DNA of 64,000 nt, from assembly GCA_944739405.2 (NCBI GenBank), contig CALYKY020000268.1, positions 1 through 64,000 of the forward strand, given 5' to 3'. Shown piece after piece: positions 21,895 to 33,754 of the stretch. Source of the DNA: Euclidia mi. Lineage: Eukaryota > Arthropoda > Insecta > Lepidoptera > Erebidae. The notes under the pieces were generated by a model that saw only the letters and a program-made list of their open reading frames with translations, did no database searches and was not told where the DNA came from. Position 1 is the stretch's first letter. Each line of letters begins with the position of its first letter. The translations under genes and the position numbers were made by a program.

Positions 21895-23209
21895 ACTAAT
21901 TTAAACGGTCCCTATTGGGCAACATATTATTATTAAGGTTTTTGACTATATATTGTGTGTGACCTTGTCAATTAGACCGAAAAACGGTCTTATTGGGCAA
22001 AATATTTGTTGATGATTTAGAGAGCAGGGCAACGTTTTACTTTTACAAGTTAGTCCCTGTTATCCTACCGCTGCAGGATGATGCCAGGCATCAGAACCCC
22101 GTCGGTTAGACCGTAAAAAACTGAAATGGAGAAGGAGAGAACAAACAAGAGAGCAATGACCACTGTCATGAGGTCACCCGAGATGACCAAGGACAAGCCA
22201 TTTGTCCGAAAAAGTGTGGACTTGATAGAGGGTTCTCACACCAGAGCCGGCTCTGCCTCGCCCACCACCAACATGACAAAGCAGCCCGGCACTGCTGTAA
22301 AGCCATCTTCCTCCACTGCTCAGAGACCGCAGACCGCGAAGACCGTGACGCAGGGCAAAGCGGCTGCTGATGAGGTCATAAACATTTCCCCACCAAAGAA
22401 ACAATAGGCCAGCAGAATAACAGAGGCAATAGCCTGCCTGATCAAGAGAAGGGATACCTTGATCAGTCCAAAAATATAAAAACGGAAATTAGGGAGGAGG
22501 TGAAAAAAGCCCTAGATAGACTGGGGGAGTCGGTGAGGGAGGCAGAGGCGGAGATAAGAGCACTCAAAAGGGAGAGAACACAGAAAGGGGAAGGAAAAGG
22601 AGAAAGAGAGGAACGCAAAGAGCCTGGCCTGGATAAGATCAGCTCTACGGTAAAGAGCCCGGACATGGAGGCCATCATGACGAGACTCGAACAGCACACA
22701 CGGATGCTGGTCGAAAGCGACAAGAAGTTAGAAGATATAAAGGAGACTATCCGTGAGCGGCACATAGAGCTGCAGGGAAAGGAGAAGCCCTCATATGCGC
22801 AGGTGGCAGGACATGGAAGTGCAGCGGTGGCGGTAAAACGCGACAAGCTGCACTCCATAATCGTGTCATCCACGGACGAGACCGAGACCGGCGAGGATGT
22901 ACTGGAGAAGGTCCGCAAAGCGGTGGACGCAAAAGAAGGATGGATCCGGGTGGAGAGAGTCCGAAAAGCGAAGGACAGAAAAATTGAAATGGGGGTGGGC
23001 ACAACGGAGGAAAGGGAGAAAGTCCGGGCTAGACTGGCGGAACGGGCAAGGGACCTCAGCGTCGAGGAAGTGCGGAACAAGGACCCGATGCTGGTCCTAA
23101 AGGATGTCCTAAAGATTAACTCGGACGAGGACATCATTAAAGCCCTGAAGAACCAGAATCGGGACGTGTACCATGGACTCGACGGTGGAGAAACGTGTAA
23201 AGACGAAGG
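21895..23209 (+). pseudogene. R1-like retrotransposon copy 1: 5' leader and ORF1 N-terminal part
   Basis: ORF1 of R1-clade LINEs is a Gag-like RNA-binding protein. The leader (acggt...ttattgggca, then agttagtccctgtt near 22050) matches the leader of copy 2 at 44700-44860. Coding starts at ATG 22126 and is open to 22407, then shifts frame and runs from about 22440 to 23209. Landmarks are a charged coiled-coil-like stretch (22500-22750), 'SYAQVAGHGSA', 'LHSIIVSS' and 'RKAVDAKEGWIRVERVRKAK', then 'NKDPMLVLKDVL'. A Gypsy element interrupts at 23209 before the zinc knuckles, which resume at 35090. Confidence 0.75.
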
Positions 23210-23347
23210 TATTTGGGAGAGAAATGATACCACTGGCTGCTCGAATAATACTCTCTATATTTTAGGATAACGCATGATTAAATAGACATGTTGATTACAT
23301 ACACATACACAAGTATAACATAGATACATTACATCAATTTCACACTA
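23210..23347 (-). repeat. Gypsy 3' LTR (138 bp)
   Basis: Near-identical to 34952-35089. On the minus strand it starts tagtgtgaaatt and ends ctctcccaaata. A purine-rich tract (ttgggaggtg, plus-strand 23348-23357) abuts its start, as expected for the polypurine primer site. It is unusually short for a Gypsy LTR. Confidence 0.8.
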
Positions 23348-23807
23348 CACCTCCCAAGGCGGTGTAAAAATAAAATAAAATTACAATTTTGTTTTATTTT
23401 AATATCCTTATCTAATAATAGTACGTAAATATACTATACGCTTTAATCTAATACATAATTGATACAGTAGTATTAAAAATAGGTATACAAATTATAAAAA
23501 AAGATAAAAACATTGTGTGAAAAAATATAAAATATTACTGTTGGTGGTACAATTTAGTTCTATTTTTGTGAATGATATCTACTTTTCCATTCTTTAATAT
23601 TTTGACATTTGGTGACTCGTCAGAAATAACTCTGTATGGCCCAGAATAAACACAATCTAATTTATTACACATATTATTCTTAACCAAAACTAAGTCATCA
23701 GGATGATAAGTTGTTGGATTTACATTCTTATCATAACGCTCTTTTTGTTCTAATTTACTTTTGAGAAGGTTGTCTCTTGCATCTATCAACGACTTTTGTA
23801 GTCTATA

Positions 23808-25218
23808 GGAGACCGGCCAAAGTTGGCTTGAACGTGAACAATCGTTTAAAAAAAAAGTAAATTAATCAAAGTTTTTGTTTTAATATATTATGAATATTGA
23901 TCGCTATCCAGTAGTATGAAATAAACACATAATAATAATGGATTTTAAAATACTTTCGTTTGATTAAAAAAGCGTGTGTACTTCAATGGACTATTTGGAT
24001 GGTTGGTTTGTGTTGCCTTGTAAATAATCGGTGGAAAATATCGTTACAAAGTGTTTAACAAAATCACATTTTAAAGCGATTGCCGAAACCTGAAAGTACG
24101 TAGTTATTTTTTTTATTTTATATATTTTTAGACGACAGTCATAAATAACGTAAAATAATGATATTATTTTTAATAATATCAAAATGGTAATGTATGTTGG
24201 GTATTTAGTTTCATACTCCAGCAACACTTGACTAACTTGTCAATTATATTACCGTGATACCGTCATTCGCTTTGCGTTCGTTTCGTTTGATCGTATTGTG
24301 GATTTGATTTTGTGTTAGCTGTTCTTTTTCTTCTTGTGCTTTCTAAATGGACTCCGAATATTCTCCTCATGACGACCATGGCTTGTCTACGGACCCAGTA
24401 CCCGCTTCGAACGATAACTTGCGCTTGAAAATGGATTACCCAATCGAGCTTCATGATCATGAATCAATGCATTGCATCAATTGTGGTACCAATATTACAC
24501 AGCGGAGAAACCATATTCTCAATCTCGTGGAAGTACGACAAGTAATACTTCAATGGATTGCACCGCAATTGGTATGTATTTGGCATTTCAACAACTTACT
24601 CACATAATTATGTTTATTTATCCAAATATTAAATTGATATTATAAATACATGCATTACAATTGTTTATTTTGGTTTGTCAACAGATCGAGGCTCATAGCA
24701 TACATATGTCATTCTTGATGGACTGTGGCATTAAACATATCCCGTATGCCACAAATCGCAAACCCATAACAAGAAGCTGCAAGTTCTGATTCAGGTTGTC
24801 ACAGGTAAATATGTGTCAGCTGTAGAACTTCCCTGATGAGAATAATGTCTCACAGCCTCAATAGTGATACAGAAGGTGAGCGACATATCAGAAGTGTTAT
24901 TTTATTATACAATGGATTAACCCACATGAAGTAAGTTATCATATGATTAACTAGCTTTTGTAAGCGACTTTGTGCTACTCCGTTCCTATTAGTCATAGCT
25001 ATTAGCCGATAAGAAATAAAGGAGTATGGAGTGTGTGAAAAAAATATGCCAACTGAGTGAATAATTAAAATAAATATTTATTTTTAACAATGTGTTTTAT
25101 TTTATTATTCAACTGACTTGGTACTAAACTTCAAAGAATAATGTTAAATTAATATTGTAATTCCAATTATAAATTGTTCACGCCCAGGCCAAAGTCACAT
25201 ACATTGTGGTCGGTCTCC
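23808..25218. mobile_element. Second Spy-like DNA transposon, 1,411 bp
   Basis: Ends ggagaccggccaaag (23808) and the complement of ggagaccgacca (to 25218), with a second shared block (gcgtgaacaat / aacgtgaacaat) about 30 bp inside. The flanks tata|tttt carry no duplication, and the integrase frame is exactly restored if the element is removed, so insertion added no target bases. Terminal sequence ggaga-NN-g-R-ccaaa agrees with the 3,404-bp element at 3531-6934, and both have the preference ...A^TTT. One short exon-like frame is retained. Probably non-autonomous. Confidence 0.7.
24347..24573 (+). pseudogene. Exon relic of Spy-like element (CxxC motif)
   Basis: ATG-initiated; about 75 codons end in 'VILQWIAPQL' directly before a gtatgt splice donor at 24571. 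Contains 'HCINCGTNITQRRNH', a CxxC pair as in zinc-binding N-termini of DDE transposases. A candidate acceptor (ttgtcaacag) follows near 24684, but the downstream frame has stops. The ending resembles that of the frame in the other Spy-like element (see 5853-6218). Function is inferred only from position and motif. Confidence 0.45.
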
Positions 25219-26264
25219 TTTTAATTCAAATGGGTAATAATCATAATTATAGAGTGGATCTACTCTATTTATATTCGAAAAATTACTAGGCAAACAGCAC
25301 TTTTTACCAAAAACTAACTCGTAAGGGGTATATTTAGTAGATGAATGAACCGAAGTATTATAGCAAAATGACCAAAACGGGAGCCATGTACTCCATGTCT
25401 CAGGGTGATTGTCTGTTTGAATACGAAGATATGAATTTAAATGTTTATGTGTGTTCTCCAACGCACCTATGCTTTGGTGATGATAAGCAGTAGAGTTTAA
25501 CTGTTCGACATTCAAAAGTTTACATACCTCCTTAAATGTCGATGAGAGAAACTCTGTCCCACGATCCGTCGTTATCACCTTCGGTACTCCATACCTTAAT
25601 ATAAAATTATTGACTTAAGCTTTCGCGACTTCTTCCGTTGTCTTAATAACTAAAGGATAGGCCTCAATATATTTAGTAAGTTCACACTTTAACGTGAGAA
25701 TATAACTATATTTATAACTATCTCTGTCTAGAGGTCCTACTAAGTCAATATAAATTTTCTCAAACGCAGTATGCGCTGTGGTAGTTATCTCCATTGGTTG
25801 TTTAATATTATGTGTAGAATGTTTTTGTTTTTGTCATTTGTCGCATCTTTTGACAAATTCCTTAATAATCATTTTCTAATCCTGTCCAATAATAATATAT
25901 TTTAATGTTATTGAACATTCGTCTCACACCCGCGTGACCACTCGTGGGTAAGAGATGAAAATCGTTCAAAATTACTCGTTTATCATCGTTATTTTCTATT
26001 TGATGTACATCCTTTACTATATGTAATTGGTTACCGGTCCAATTCTTTGTTTTATCTATCTCATTTAATAACTTTTCTATAAAAATATTATTCTTATTAC
26101 TTTTTACTAAATATATTTCAGTAATATTTATACTTTTGCAAAAGTCTTGTAACTCTCTCACAAATTCGTCTCGCGATATTTGCGATGGAGAAGATACATA
26201 TTTAACGTATATAGTTCTTTCATTAGGAACATATATAAAAATCTTACTCTCTTTATTTATAGTA

Positions 26265-27835
26265 CTATTTTTTTCTATACTCCTCTAGCTTGCAAGTGTC
26301 AATGAAACGTAATTCTACAGATTCGTTCGAACTAATACGAGAGACGTATGGTTGATCAGGCCAAACTGTAGAAGTACTACTCATATCTTTATTACAAGTA
26401 TTGTCAGTCAAGTTTCTTTTCTGAGCTCTAGTCATAACCGAGACACATGATTCATGCATGTGTTTTAAATCATTAGATGTTATGGAAATTCGAGATAATG
26501 CGTCTGCAGCCGTATTATCCGAACCCTTAACATGTTCTATAGTAAAATCATATTCTTCTAACAATAACCTAAATTTAAATAATCTACTAGATGGGACTTT
26601 CATGTTAAATAAAGAAATTAAAGGTCTATGATCTGTTAAGATTTTAAAATATTTTCCATATAAATATGGCCGAAAATGTTTAATTGCCCAAACTATAGCT
26701 ATCAATTCCTTATCAATAGTTGGGTAATTCACTTCAGATTTATTTAGTGTCCTACTAGCGAAAGATACTGGCCTTCCATTTTTATTTGACAAAACTGCAC
26801 CGATTGCGTAATTAGAAGCATCCGTCTGAACAATGAATTCATTTCGTACAGAAAAATCGGGATATTGTAAAACCGGTGAAGATAATATTTTTTCTTTTAA
26901 TTTTTCAAATGAGTATTGACACTTTTCATTCCATACAAAAAAAGCATTTTTACGGCATAGTTTATTAAGAGGATAGGCTAACTCTGCGAAGTTTGGAATA
27001 AATTTCCTATAAAAGTTAACAAAGGCAACAAATCGCCTAGTTTCATCTACATTAGTCGGACACGGATAATTTTGTACAACTTTTATTTTATCCGGGTCAG
27101 GTAATACGCCGTCGCCAGATACTACATGGCCTAAATAAAGGAACTCTTTCTTCAAAAATTTACATTTTTGAGGGTTAAGTTTTAAATTAACTTTTCTTAG
27201 CCGCTCAAATACATCTTGTAGGTTTCTATTATGTATACTTAACTGTCTTCCGAAGACCGCCAAATCATCTAAGTAGACTAGACATTTTTCGTATGTTAAT
27301 CCAGTAATGGCCATTGTTATCATTCTAGAAAAAGATCCTGGACTCGTTTTCAACCCCATGGGCATACGAGTCATCTGATACTGTCCTGAACAAAATGCAG
27401 TGTACTTTCTGCTATTTTTTCAAGATTTATGTTATAATAACCTTGATACATATCTAAATGTGAAAAATAAACTGAACCAGAAAGTGAATCGAGTACTTCG
27501 GAAATATTAGGTAATGGAAACTTGTCGTCTTCAATACAATTATTTAATTTACGATAATCAATAACTAATCGCCACTTTTTCTGACCAGTTGCATCCGTCT
27601 TTGTCGGGACTAGTAACACGGGGCTAGACCATTCACTTTGACAAGGTTCTATGACCCCTACACTTAAAATTTTATCAATTTGTTGTTTAATTTCTCCCTT
27701 TTGAGAATGTGGTAAACGATAGGGTTTAGTGAAACTTAGCAATATAACTAGCCAAAAATACACCCTTTCTAATTTCCTTAGAATGCACGACACATTCGTC
27801 AGTAAAGTCTGTCTGAAAGTAATGTATAGATTCAC
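26265..27835 (-). pseudogene. Gypsy reverse transcriptase and RNase H (first unit)
   Basis: Copies element RNA into DNA. The N-terminal RT fingers and palm ('WRLVIDYRKLNN', 'HLDMYQGYY') lie at 27371-27835. A one-base shift near 27410 moves the frame, and the rest runs open at 26265-27374: 'MPMGLKTSPGSF', the catalytic 'CLVYLDDLAVF' (YLDD in place of the commoner YIDD), 'FLGHVVS'-type thumb, then the RNase H block with 'FIVQTDASNYAIGAVL' and 'ILTDHRPL'. The C-terminal tether ends at 26265. The only complete RT set in this Gypsy, but frameshifted. Confidence 0.9.
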
Positions 27836-29020
27836 ATCTTGGTGAAATTACAAACGAGTTATTATAATATCTTAGTAAAGGTAAAACTAATTTAAAATTA
27901 TTCTGTGTCCATAATGTAAAAGTATCATTACTAAAGTCTAATATAGATCTATGTTTATTAAGAAAGTCTTGACCGATGATGCCATTTGCCCTACATGGCA
28001 GAGAATCAAATACATAAAGCTTATTACATTTAAGGCGATGCTCACCCGAAGTCAACGTTAAATATACATATCCAATTGCATGGATTTTGCCACCAATTCC
28101 ATTTTAGTCCAAGATCCCAGAGCCGCCAGACCTACGTCATTTTGGCAAAGCTGAAATTTTGAGGATAATTAGTATAAAATCTTGTTAAGAAGTATGCCGA
28201 CCCACTAGCATGAAAGCCGGGCCATTTCACAGGTAGCGCGAAGTAAAGGTACCAAAAAAACATACTTACTTACGTTAAAGTATCAAAGCTGGTATCCAAA
28301 TATGTGTTTAAAAATACTGTCTAAAATTTAAATTCATTATTGCCAGACACTTTCCGTGGGCCATTACTTCTGCCAGACGCCTTGAAAGTTACTTAAAAAT
28401 TATGTAAACTACGTCATTTTAGCAAAGCTAAATTTGATATATGTTACTTAAGATACTATTTTAAGACCCTTCCTAAGCAGCCAGACCAATCCGAAGGGCC
28501 ATTCGTCTAGCCAGACACCATGAAACTTTCCCTGTGAGTGCGAGCGTGCGGCCATTATTCATACGCATGAATGCGTGTGAGTACACTACATTGTCCCAAA
28601 AGACTGTAGGAATATTATTTTGGGTATTAATACAAGAATAAAAGTGTAAAATATATTTTTTCACAAAAAATATATTTGTAGCGGCAAGCTACATAACGCT
28701 TAGTAGTGTGTCTTAGTAGTTCCGTCGTCATTGGGTAGATGGCGATATGTTTTTTTGGTACCTTTACTTCGCGCTACCTGTGAAATGGCCCAGCATTCAA
28801 GTTAGTGGGTCGGCATACCTCTTAACAAGATTGTATACTAATAATCCTCAAAATTTCAGCTTTGCTAAAATGACGTAGGTCTGGCGGCTCTGGGATCTTA
28901 CTCTATTTATAATTACGTCCTCTTTATGGAGCGGAATGTTTTGTTCTAGAACATACTTATATTTCAACGCCGAAATTGTAGCGCCGGTATCCACTAACTA
29001 CGAAAATGGTATGCTATTTG
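27726..29020 (-). pseudogene. Gypsy protease region, unit 1
   Basis: Aspartic protease that would cleave Gag-Pol. The active-site 'LVDTGATISAL' is at about 28970-29003, with an in-frame stop directly upstream. A 789-bp MITE (28111-28899) separates it from the second half ('NGIGGKIHAIGYVYL', then 'GIIGQDFL' flap/C-terminal block and linker, 27726-28100). The linker ends in a stop and overlaps the RT frame. Confidence 0.8.
28111..28899. mobile_element. MITE with ~154-bp inverted ends, in protease (unit 1)
   Basis: Begins aagatcccagagccgccaga and ends with the complement. The arms extend about 154 bp to gtaccaaaaaaacata / tatgtttttttggtac with a handful of mismatches. The interior carries repeated gccagac motifs. 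It interrupts the Gypsy protease just after 'KEDVIINR'. The 63-codon frame on the minus strand (28473-28664) is not recognisable. The duplication copy is at 31480-32268. Confidence 0.8.
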
Positions 29021-29067
29021 CCGACAACTTAATGTAATAATTGGTATCAGTAGCTAAAATAATCTTA

Positions 29068-30319
29068 TTATTCACGAAAAAACTGATTTATTGTCTCATT
29101 GTTTTCCGAATCTGTTAAAACTTGAACCGAACGATTATTAGAATAGTTTTGGCATATACTTTGGTTACCGCGGTTTCTAGGGTAGGACTTACTTGTACCA
29201 CACGATGATCCTCGACCACGCTGAGTGGCTCCGCGGCTCTGCTGCTGCGCCTGCACACCCCCTCGATAGTTGTGGTGACCGCGATAAGCACTAGAATCAT
29301 TTGTACGACCTCTATAAAAATATGATCTATTATAATAATTATTACGATGGCCACGATAATTCTGTTGTCTATCTCGCAGAATACATACCTAGGATCTCAC
29401 CGAAACCTGGAGACGTACCAGCCGTGGATGTCTCCTCATCCTTCGCACCTTGTATCGCGTCCTTCATTGACTCGTAGTTCCTAGCTGCAATAATAGTTGA
29501 AAGACGCCGGTTTCGCAAGCCATCGTCAGCCATAGTCATCGCCATCGGCAAGCCAAATTTTTTTATTACCAAATTTTCATTGAGAGGTTTAATTATTTTA
29601 TATGTCTGCAAATCTCCCTTGGCTTGTGATACCGTAAGATCCACAAAAAGTTCTGAAAGCTGATTACCATAGTCCTCAACAGACAAATTATTTTGTTTTA
29701 ATTGCTGTATCTTATTTTGGATTGCGATAGGTGACTTTTGAGGCAATAAAACCCTACGCATATCTGTAATTAAATCCTCAACTTTTGTATATTCAGATTT
29801 CAATTGTAATTTAGCATGCTAAGACAACCTGCTCTTTAATACGAATTGAATTAAATTTAGTTTAAACTCATCCTTAATTAATAGTGAGCTATAATATTCT
29901 ATATTATCAATTAATTGTTTATAGGAACATTCATTATCAATTGTAATCATAGGGAACAAACTCAGAGCTACTTTCAAATTAAAAGACTCCATCTTTATAT
30001 CTTGGTTGTTACTGTTATCACTAGTATTACTACTATTACTAGTACTAGCCATTGAACACAACTCTAAAATTCGATTATACAGTGACGCAAAATCAATACA
30101 AAATGTATTAATTAATATTTGTTCGTTTTGATCAACTTTACCCTTTTTTATATCAGCTAAAATTAATTCTGTTACATTAGTATATTTTTCAAAAACTATC
30201 TTTGCTTCAGACAACTCTTTCTCTAATATATTACCACGCCTACGGTCAGGGCCAATTTTTATCAAATATGTTTTATTAGCTTTGAGTTCCTCATATAAAG
30301 TTTCTAAAGTATGTGCCAT
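29068..30319 (-). pseudogene. Gypsy gag, unit 1
   Basis: Structural protein of the particle. ATG at 30319 ('MAHTLETLYEELKANKT'), open for 166 codons, then one in-frame stop (near 29819) and continued reading in the same frame to 29369 ('LLPQKSPIAIQNKIQQLKQN', a capsid-like helix block). A frameshift leads into a nucleocapsid (29068-29380) rich in Arg-Gly and Asn ('YRGHRNNYYNRSYFYRGR', 'RGATQRGRGSS') without a CCHC zinc knuckle. Identical breaks occur in unit 2, so they predate the duplication. Confidence 0.8.
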
Positions 30320-30385
30320 TACTTACCATAATTAACACTAATATTATTAGTTATACGTAAACATAACATATTATTATTTATTATT

Positions 30386-30771
30386 TAGCCGTGTGGTTGA
30401 CGGCATAGAATACAAGTGTCACCACCATATCTTCCCGTGGGTGTCGTAAGAGGCGACTAAGGGATAACACGATGCAAATACTATCTTTGCGTAGAGACGG
30501 AAAACTCGACATCAAGCCCTATACGAATGCCTCGTTGGTCTCGCGGCATAAATGTGCGCGTGGGATCGGGAGGTCCCGGTTTCAACTCCTGGGTCGGGCA
30601 GTGTTATTGGGTTTTTCTGTCACGAAATTCTCAGTAGCAGCACGGAGTCTGGAAATGTGCCCGGTACGGCAATAGGCTCGCCCCTTATTACGTGGGACCA
30701 AAGTATATCTGGCGAAAAGTGAGTGTAGAAATACACCTCTGCCTACCTCTTCGGGGTTATAGGCGTGAGAC
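30386..30771 (+). repeat. tRNA-derived SINE, unit 1 copy
   Basis: tRNA-like head with A box tggtctcgcgg (30536) and B box ggtttcaactcc (30578). The body is followed by 'acggcaataggctcgcc', 'cacctctgcctacc' and 'ggcgtgagacta', the 3' end of the RTE LINE at 20500-20580. Here the tail is cut at the duplication junction, while in unit 2 it continues into tatgtatgtatgta. It lies just upstream of gag and opposite to it. Confidence 0.8.
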
Positions 30772-31204
30772 TACTTTCTGCTATTTTTTCAAGATTTATG
30801 TTATAATAACCTTGATACATATCTAAATGTGAAAAATAAACTGAACCAGAAAGTGAATCGAGTACTTCGGAAATATTAGGTAATGGAAACTTGTCGTCTT
30901 CAATACAATTATTTAATTTACGATAATCAATAACTAATCGCCACTTTTTCTGACCAGTTGCATCCGTCTTTGTCGGGACTAGTAACACGGGGCTAGACCA
31001 TTCACTTTGACAAGGTTCTATGACCCCTACACTTAAAATTTTATCAATTTGTTGTTTAATTTCTCCCTTTTGAGAATGTGGTAAACGATAGGGTTTAGTG
31101 AAACTTAGCAATATAACTAGCCAAAAATACACCCTTTCTAATTTCCTTAGAATGCACGACACATTCGTCAGTAAAGTCTGTCTGAAAGTAATGTATAGAT
31201 TCAC
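30772..31204 (-). pseudogene. Gypsy RT N-terminal fragment, unit 2
   Basis: Same as 27403-27835. Truncated by the duplication junction before the catalytic motif, right after 'YNINLEKIAES'. Confidence 0.9.
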
Positions 31205-32389
31205 ATCTTGGTGAAATTACAAACGAGTTATTATAATATCTTAGTAAAGGTAAAACTAATTTAAAATTATTCTGTGTCCATAATGTAAAAGTATCATTAC
31301 TAAAGTCTAATATAGATCTATGTTTATTAAGAAAGTCTTGACCGATGATGCCATTTGCCCTACATGGCAGAGAATCAAATACATAAAGCTTATTACATTT
31401 AAGGCGATGCTCACCCGAAGTCAACGTTAAATATACATATCCAATTGCATGGATTTTGCCACCAATTCCATTTTAGTCCAAGATCCCAGAGCCGCCAGAC
31501 CTACGTCATTTTGGCAAAGCTGAAATTTTGAGGATAATTAGTATAAAATCTTGTTAAGAAGTATGCCGACCCACTAGCATGAAAGCCGGGCCATTTCACA
31601 GGTAGCGCGAAGTAAAGGTACCAAAAAAACATACTTACTTACGTTAAAGTATCAAAGCTGGTATCCAAATATGTGTTTAAAAATACTGTCTAAAATTTAA
31701 ATTCATTATTGCCAGACACTTTCCGTGGGCCATTACTTCTGCCAGACGCCTTGAAAGTTACTTAAAAATTATGTAAACTACGTCATTTTAGCAAAGCTAA
31801 ATTTGATATATGTTACTTAAGATACTATTTTAAGACCCTTCCTAAGCAGCCAGACCAATCCGAAGGGCCATTCGTCTAGCCAGACACCATGAAACTTTCC
31901 CTGTGAGTGCGAGCGTGCGGCCATTATTCATACGCATGAATGCGTGTGAGTACACTACATTGTCCCAAAAGACTGTAGGAATATTATTTTGGGTATTAAT
32001 ACAAGAATAAAAGTGTAAAATATATTTTTTCACAAAAAATATATTTGTAGCGGCAAGCTACATAACGCTTAGTAGTGTGTCTTAGTAGTTCCGTCGTCAT
32101 TGGGTAGATGGCGATATGTTTTTTTGGTACCTTTACTTCGCGCTACCTGTGAAATGGCCCAGCATTCAAGTTAGTGGGTCGGCATACCTCTTAACAAGAT
32201 TGTATACTAATAATCCTCAAAATTTCAGCTTTGCTAAAATGACGTAGGTCTGGCGGCTCTGGGATCTTACTCTATTTATAATTACGTCCTCTTTATGGAG
32301 CGGAATGTTTTGTTCTAGAACATACTTATATTTCAACGCCGAAATTGTAGCGCCGGTATCCACTAACTACGAAAATGGTATGCTATTTG
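31095..32389 (-). pseudogene. Gypsy protease region, unit 2
   Basis: Duplicate of 27726-29020 with the same 'DTGA' site, the same upstream stop and the same MITE insertion. Confidence 0.8.
31480..32268. mobile_element. MITE with ~154-bp inverted ends, unit 2 copy
   Basis: Identical position and sequence to 28111-28899. It is not an independent insertion; it was carried by the 3,369-bp duplication. Confidence 0.8.
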
Positions 32390-32436
32390 CCGACAACTTA
32401 ATGTAATAATTGGTATCAGTAGCTAAAATAATCTTA

Positions 32437-33688
32437 TTATTCACGAAAAAACTGATTTATTGTCTCATTGTTTTCCGAATCTGTTAAAACTTGAACCGAA
32501 CGATTATTAGAATAGTTTTGGCATATACTTTGGTTACCGCGGTTTCTAGGGTAGGACTTACTTGTACCACACGATGATCCTCGACCACGCTGAGTGGCTC
32601 CGCGGCTCTGCTGCTGCGCCTGCACACCCCCTCGATAGTTGTGGTGACCGCGATAAGCACTAGAATCATTTGTACGACCTCTATAAAAATATGATCTATT
32701 ATAATAATTATTACGATGGCCACGATAATTCTGTTGTCTATCTCGCAGAATACATACCTAGGATCTCACCGAAACCTGGAGACGTACCAGCCGTGGATGT
32801 CTCCTCATCCTTCGCACCTTGTATCGCGTCCTTCATTGACTCGTAGTTCCTAGCTGCAATAATAGTTGAAAGACGCCGGTTTCGCAAGCCATCGTCAGCC
32901 ATAGTCATCGCCATCGGCAAGCCAAATTTTTTTATTACCAAATTTTCATTGAGAGGTTTAATTATTTTATATGTCTGCAAATCTCCCTTGGCTTGTGATA
33001 CCGTAAGATCCACAAAAAGTTCTGAAAGCTGATTACCATAGTCCTCAACAGACAAATTATTTTGTTTTAATTGCTGTATCTTATTTTGGATTGCGATAGG
33101 TGACTTTTGAGGCAATAAAACCCTACGCATATCTGTAATTAAATCCTCAACTTTTGTATATTCAGATTTCAATTGTAATTTAGCATGCTAAGACAACCTG
33201 CTCTTTAATACGAATTGAATTAAATTTAGTTTAAACTCATCCTTAATTAATAGTGAGCTATAATATTCTATATTATCAATTAATTGTTTATAGGAACATT
33301 CATTATCAATTGTAATCATAGGGAACAAACTCAGAGCTACTTTCAAATTAAAAGACTCCATCTTTATATCTTGGTTGTTACTGTTATCACTAGTATTACT
33401 ACTATTACTAGTACTAGCCATTGAACACAACTCTAAAATTCGATTATACAGTGACGCAAAATCAATACAAAATGTATTAATTAATATTTGTTCGTTTTGA
33501 TCAACTTTACCCTTTTTTATATCAGCTAAAATTAATTCTGTTACATTAGTATATTTTTCAAAAACTATCTTTGCTTCAGACAACTCTTTCTCTAATATAT
33601 TACCACGCCTACGGTCAGGGCCAATTTTTATCAAATATGTTTTATTAGCTTTGAGTTCCTCATATAAAGTTTCTAAAGTATGTGCCAT
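32437..33688 (-). pseudogene. Gypsy gag, unit 2
   Basis: Duplicate of the gag at 29068-30319 (ATG at 33688, in-frame stop at 33188, frameshift into the RG-rich nucleocapsid). This copy is the one adjacent to the element's 5' LTR. Confidence 0.8.
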
Positions 33689-33754
33689 TACTTACCATAA
33701 TTAACACTAATATTATTAGTTATACGTAAACATAACATATTATTATTTATTATT

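Larger units (their letters stand above)
23535..26161 (-). pseudogene. Gypsy integrase, split by Spy-like element
   Basis: Integrase inserts the cDNA into the genome. Reading leftward: the zinc-binding N-terminus at 25862-26161 has the histidines ('HLLPTSGHAG') but is cut by a stop and a frameshift, and the last zinc ligand is replaced by TGA near 25835. The first catalytic Asp is in 'IYIDLVGPLDRD' near 25745. The second is in 'TDRGTEF' near 25570, and the Glu in 'HHQSIGALENTHK'. The C-terminal part at 23535-23807 has the GPY motif ('YSGPYRVI'). Between core and C-terminus lies the insertion 23808-25218; removing it joins '...FELK' to 'YRLQ...' in frame. Confidence 0.85.
27403..30771. repeat. 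Tandem duplication unit 1 (3,369 bp)
   Basis: Every landmark here recurs exactly 3,369 bp downstream and I found no difference between the copies. The unit starts inside the RT gene (tactttctgctatt) and ends inside the SINE tail (gcgtgagac). The break shares only 'ta' with its partner, so microhomology joining or unequal exchange is likely. Confidence 0.95.

Noticed and set aside
23200..23215. Target duplication 'cgaag' for the Gypsy element
   Set aside because: cgaag precedes both LTR copies, but on the right side it is internal to the element, so it cannot be a flanking duplication. No convincing duplication was found.
22463..23233. 256-codon minus-strand frame
   Set aside because: Mirror of R1-like ORF1; Ser-rich composition comes from reading the Glu/Arg-rich gene backwards.
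24263..24460. Minus-strand frame in the second Spy-like element
   Set aside because: Shadow of the plus-strand exon candidate; no motif.
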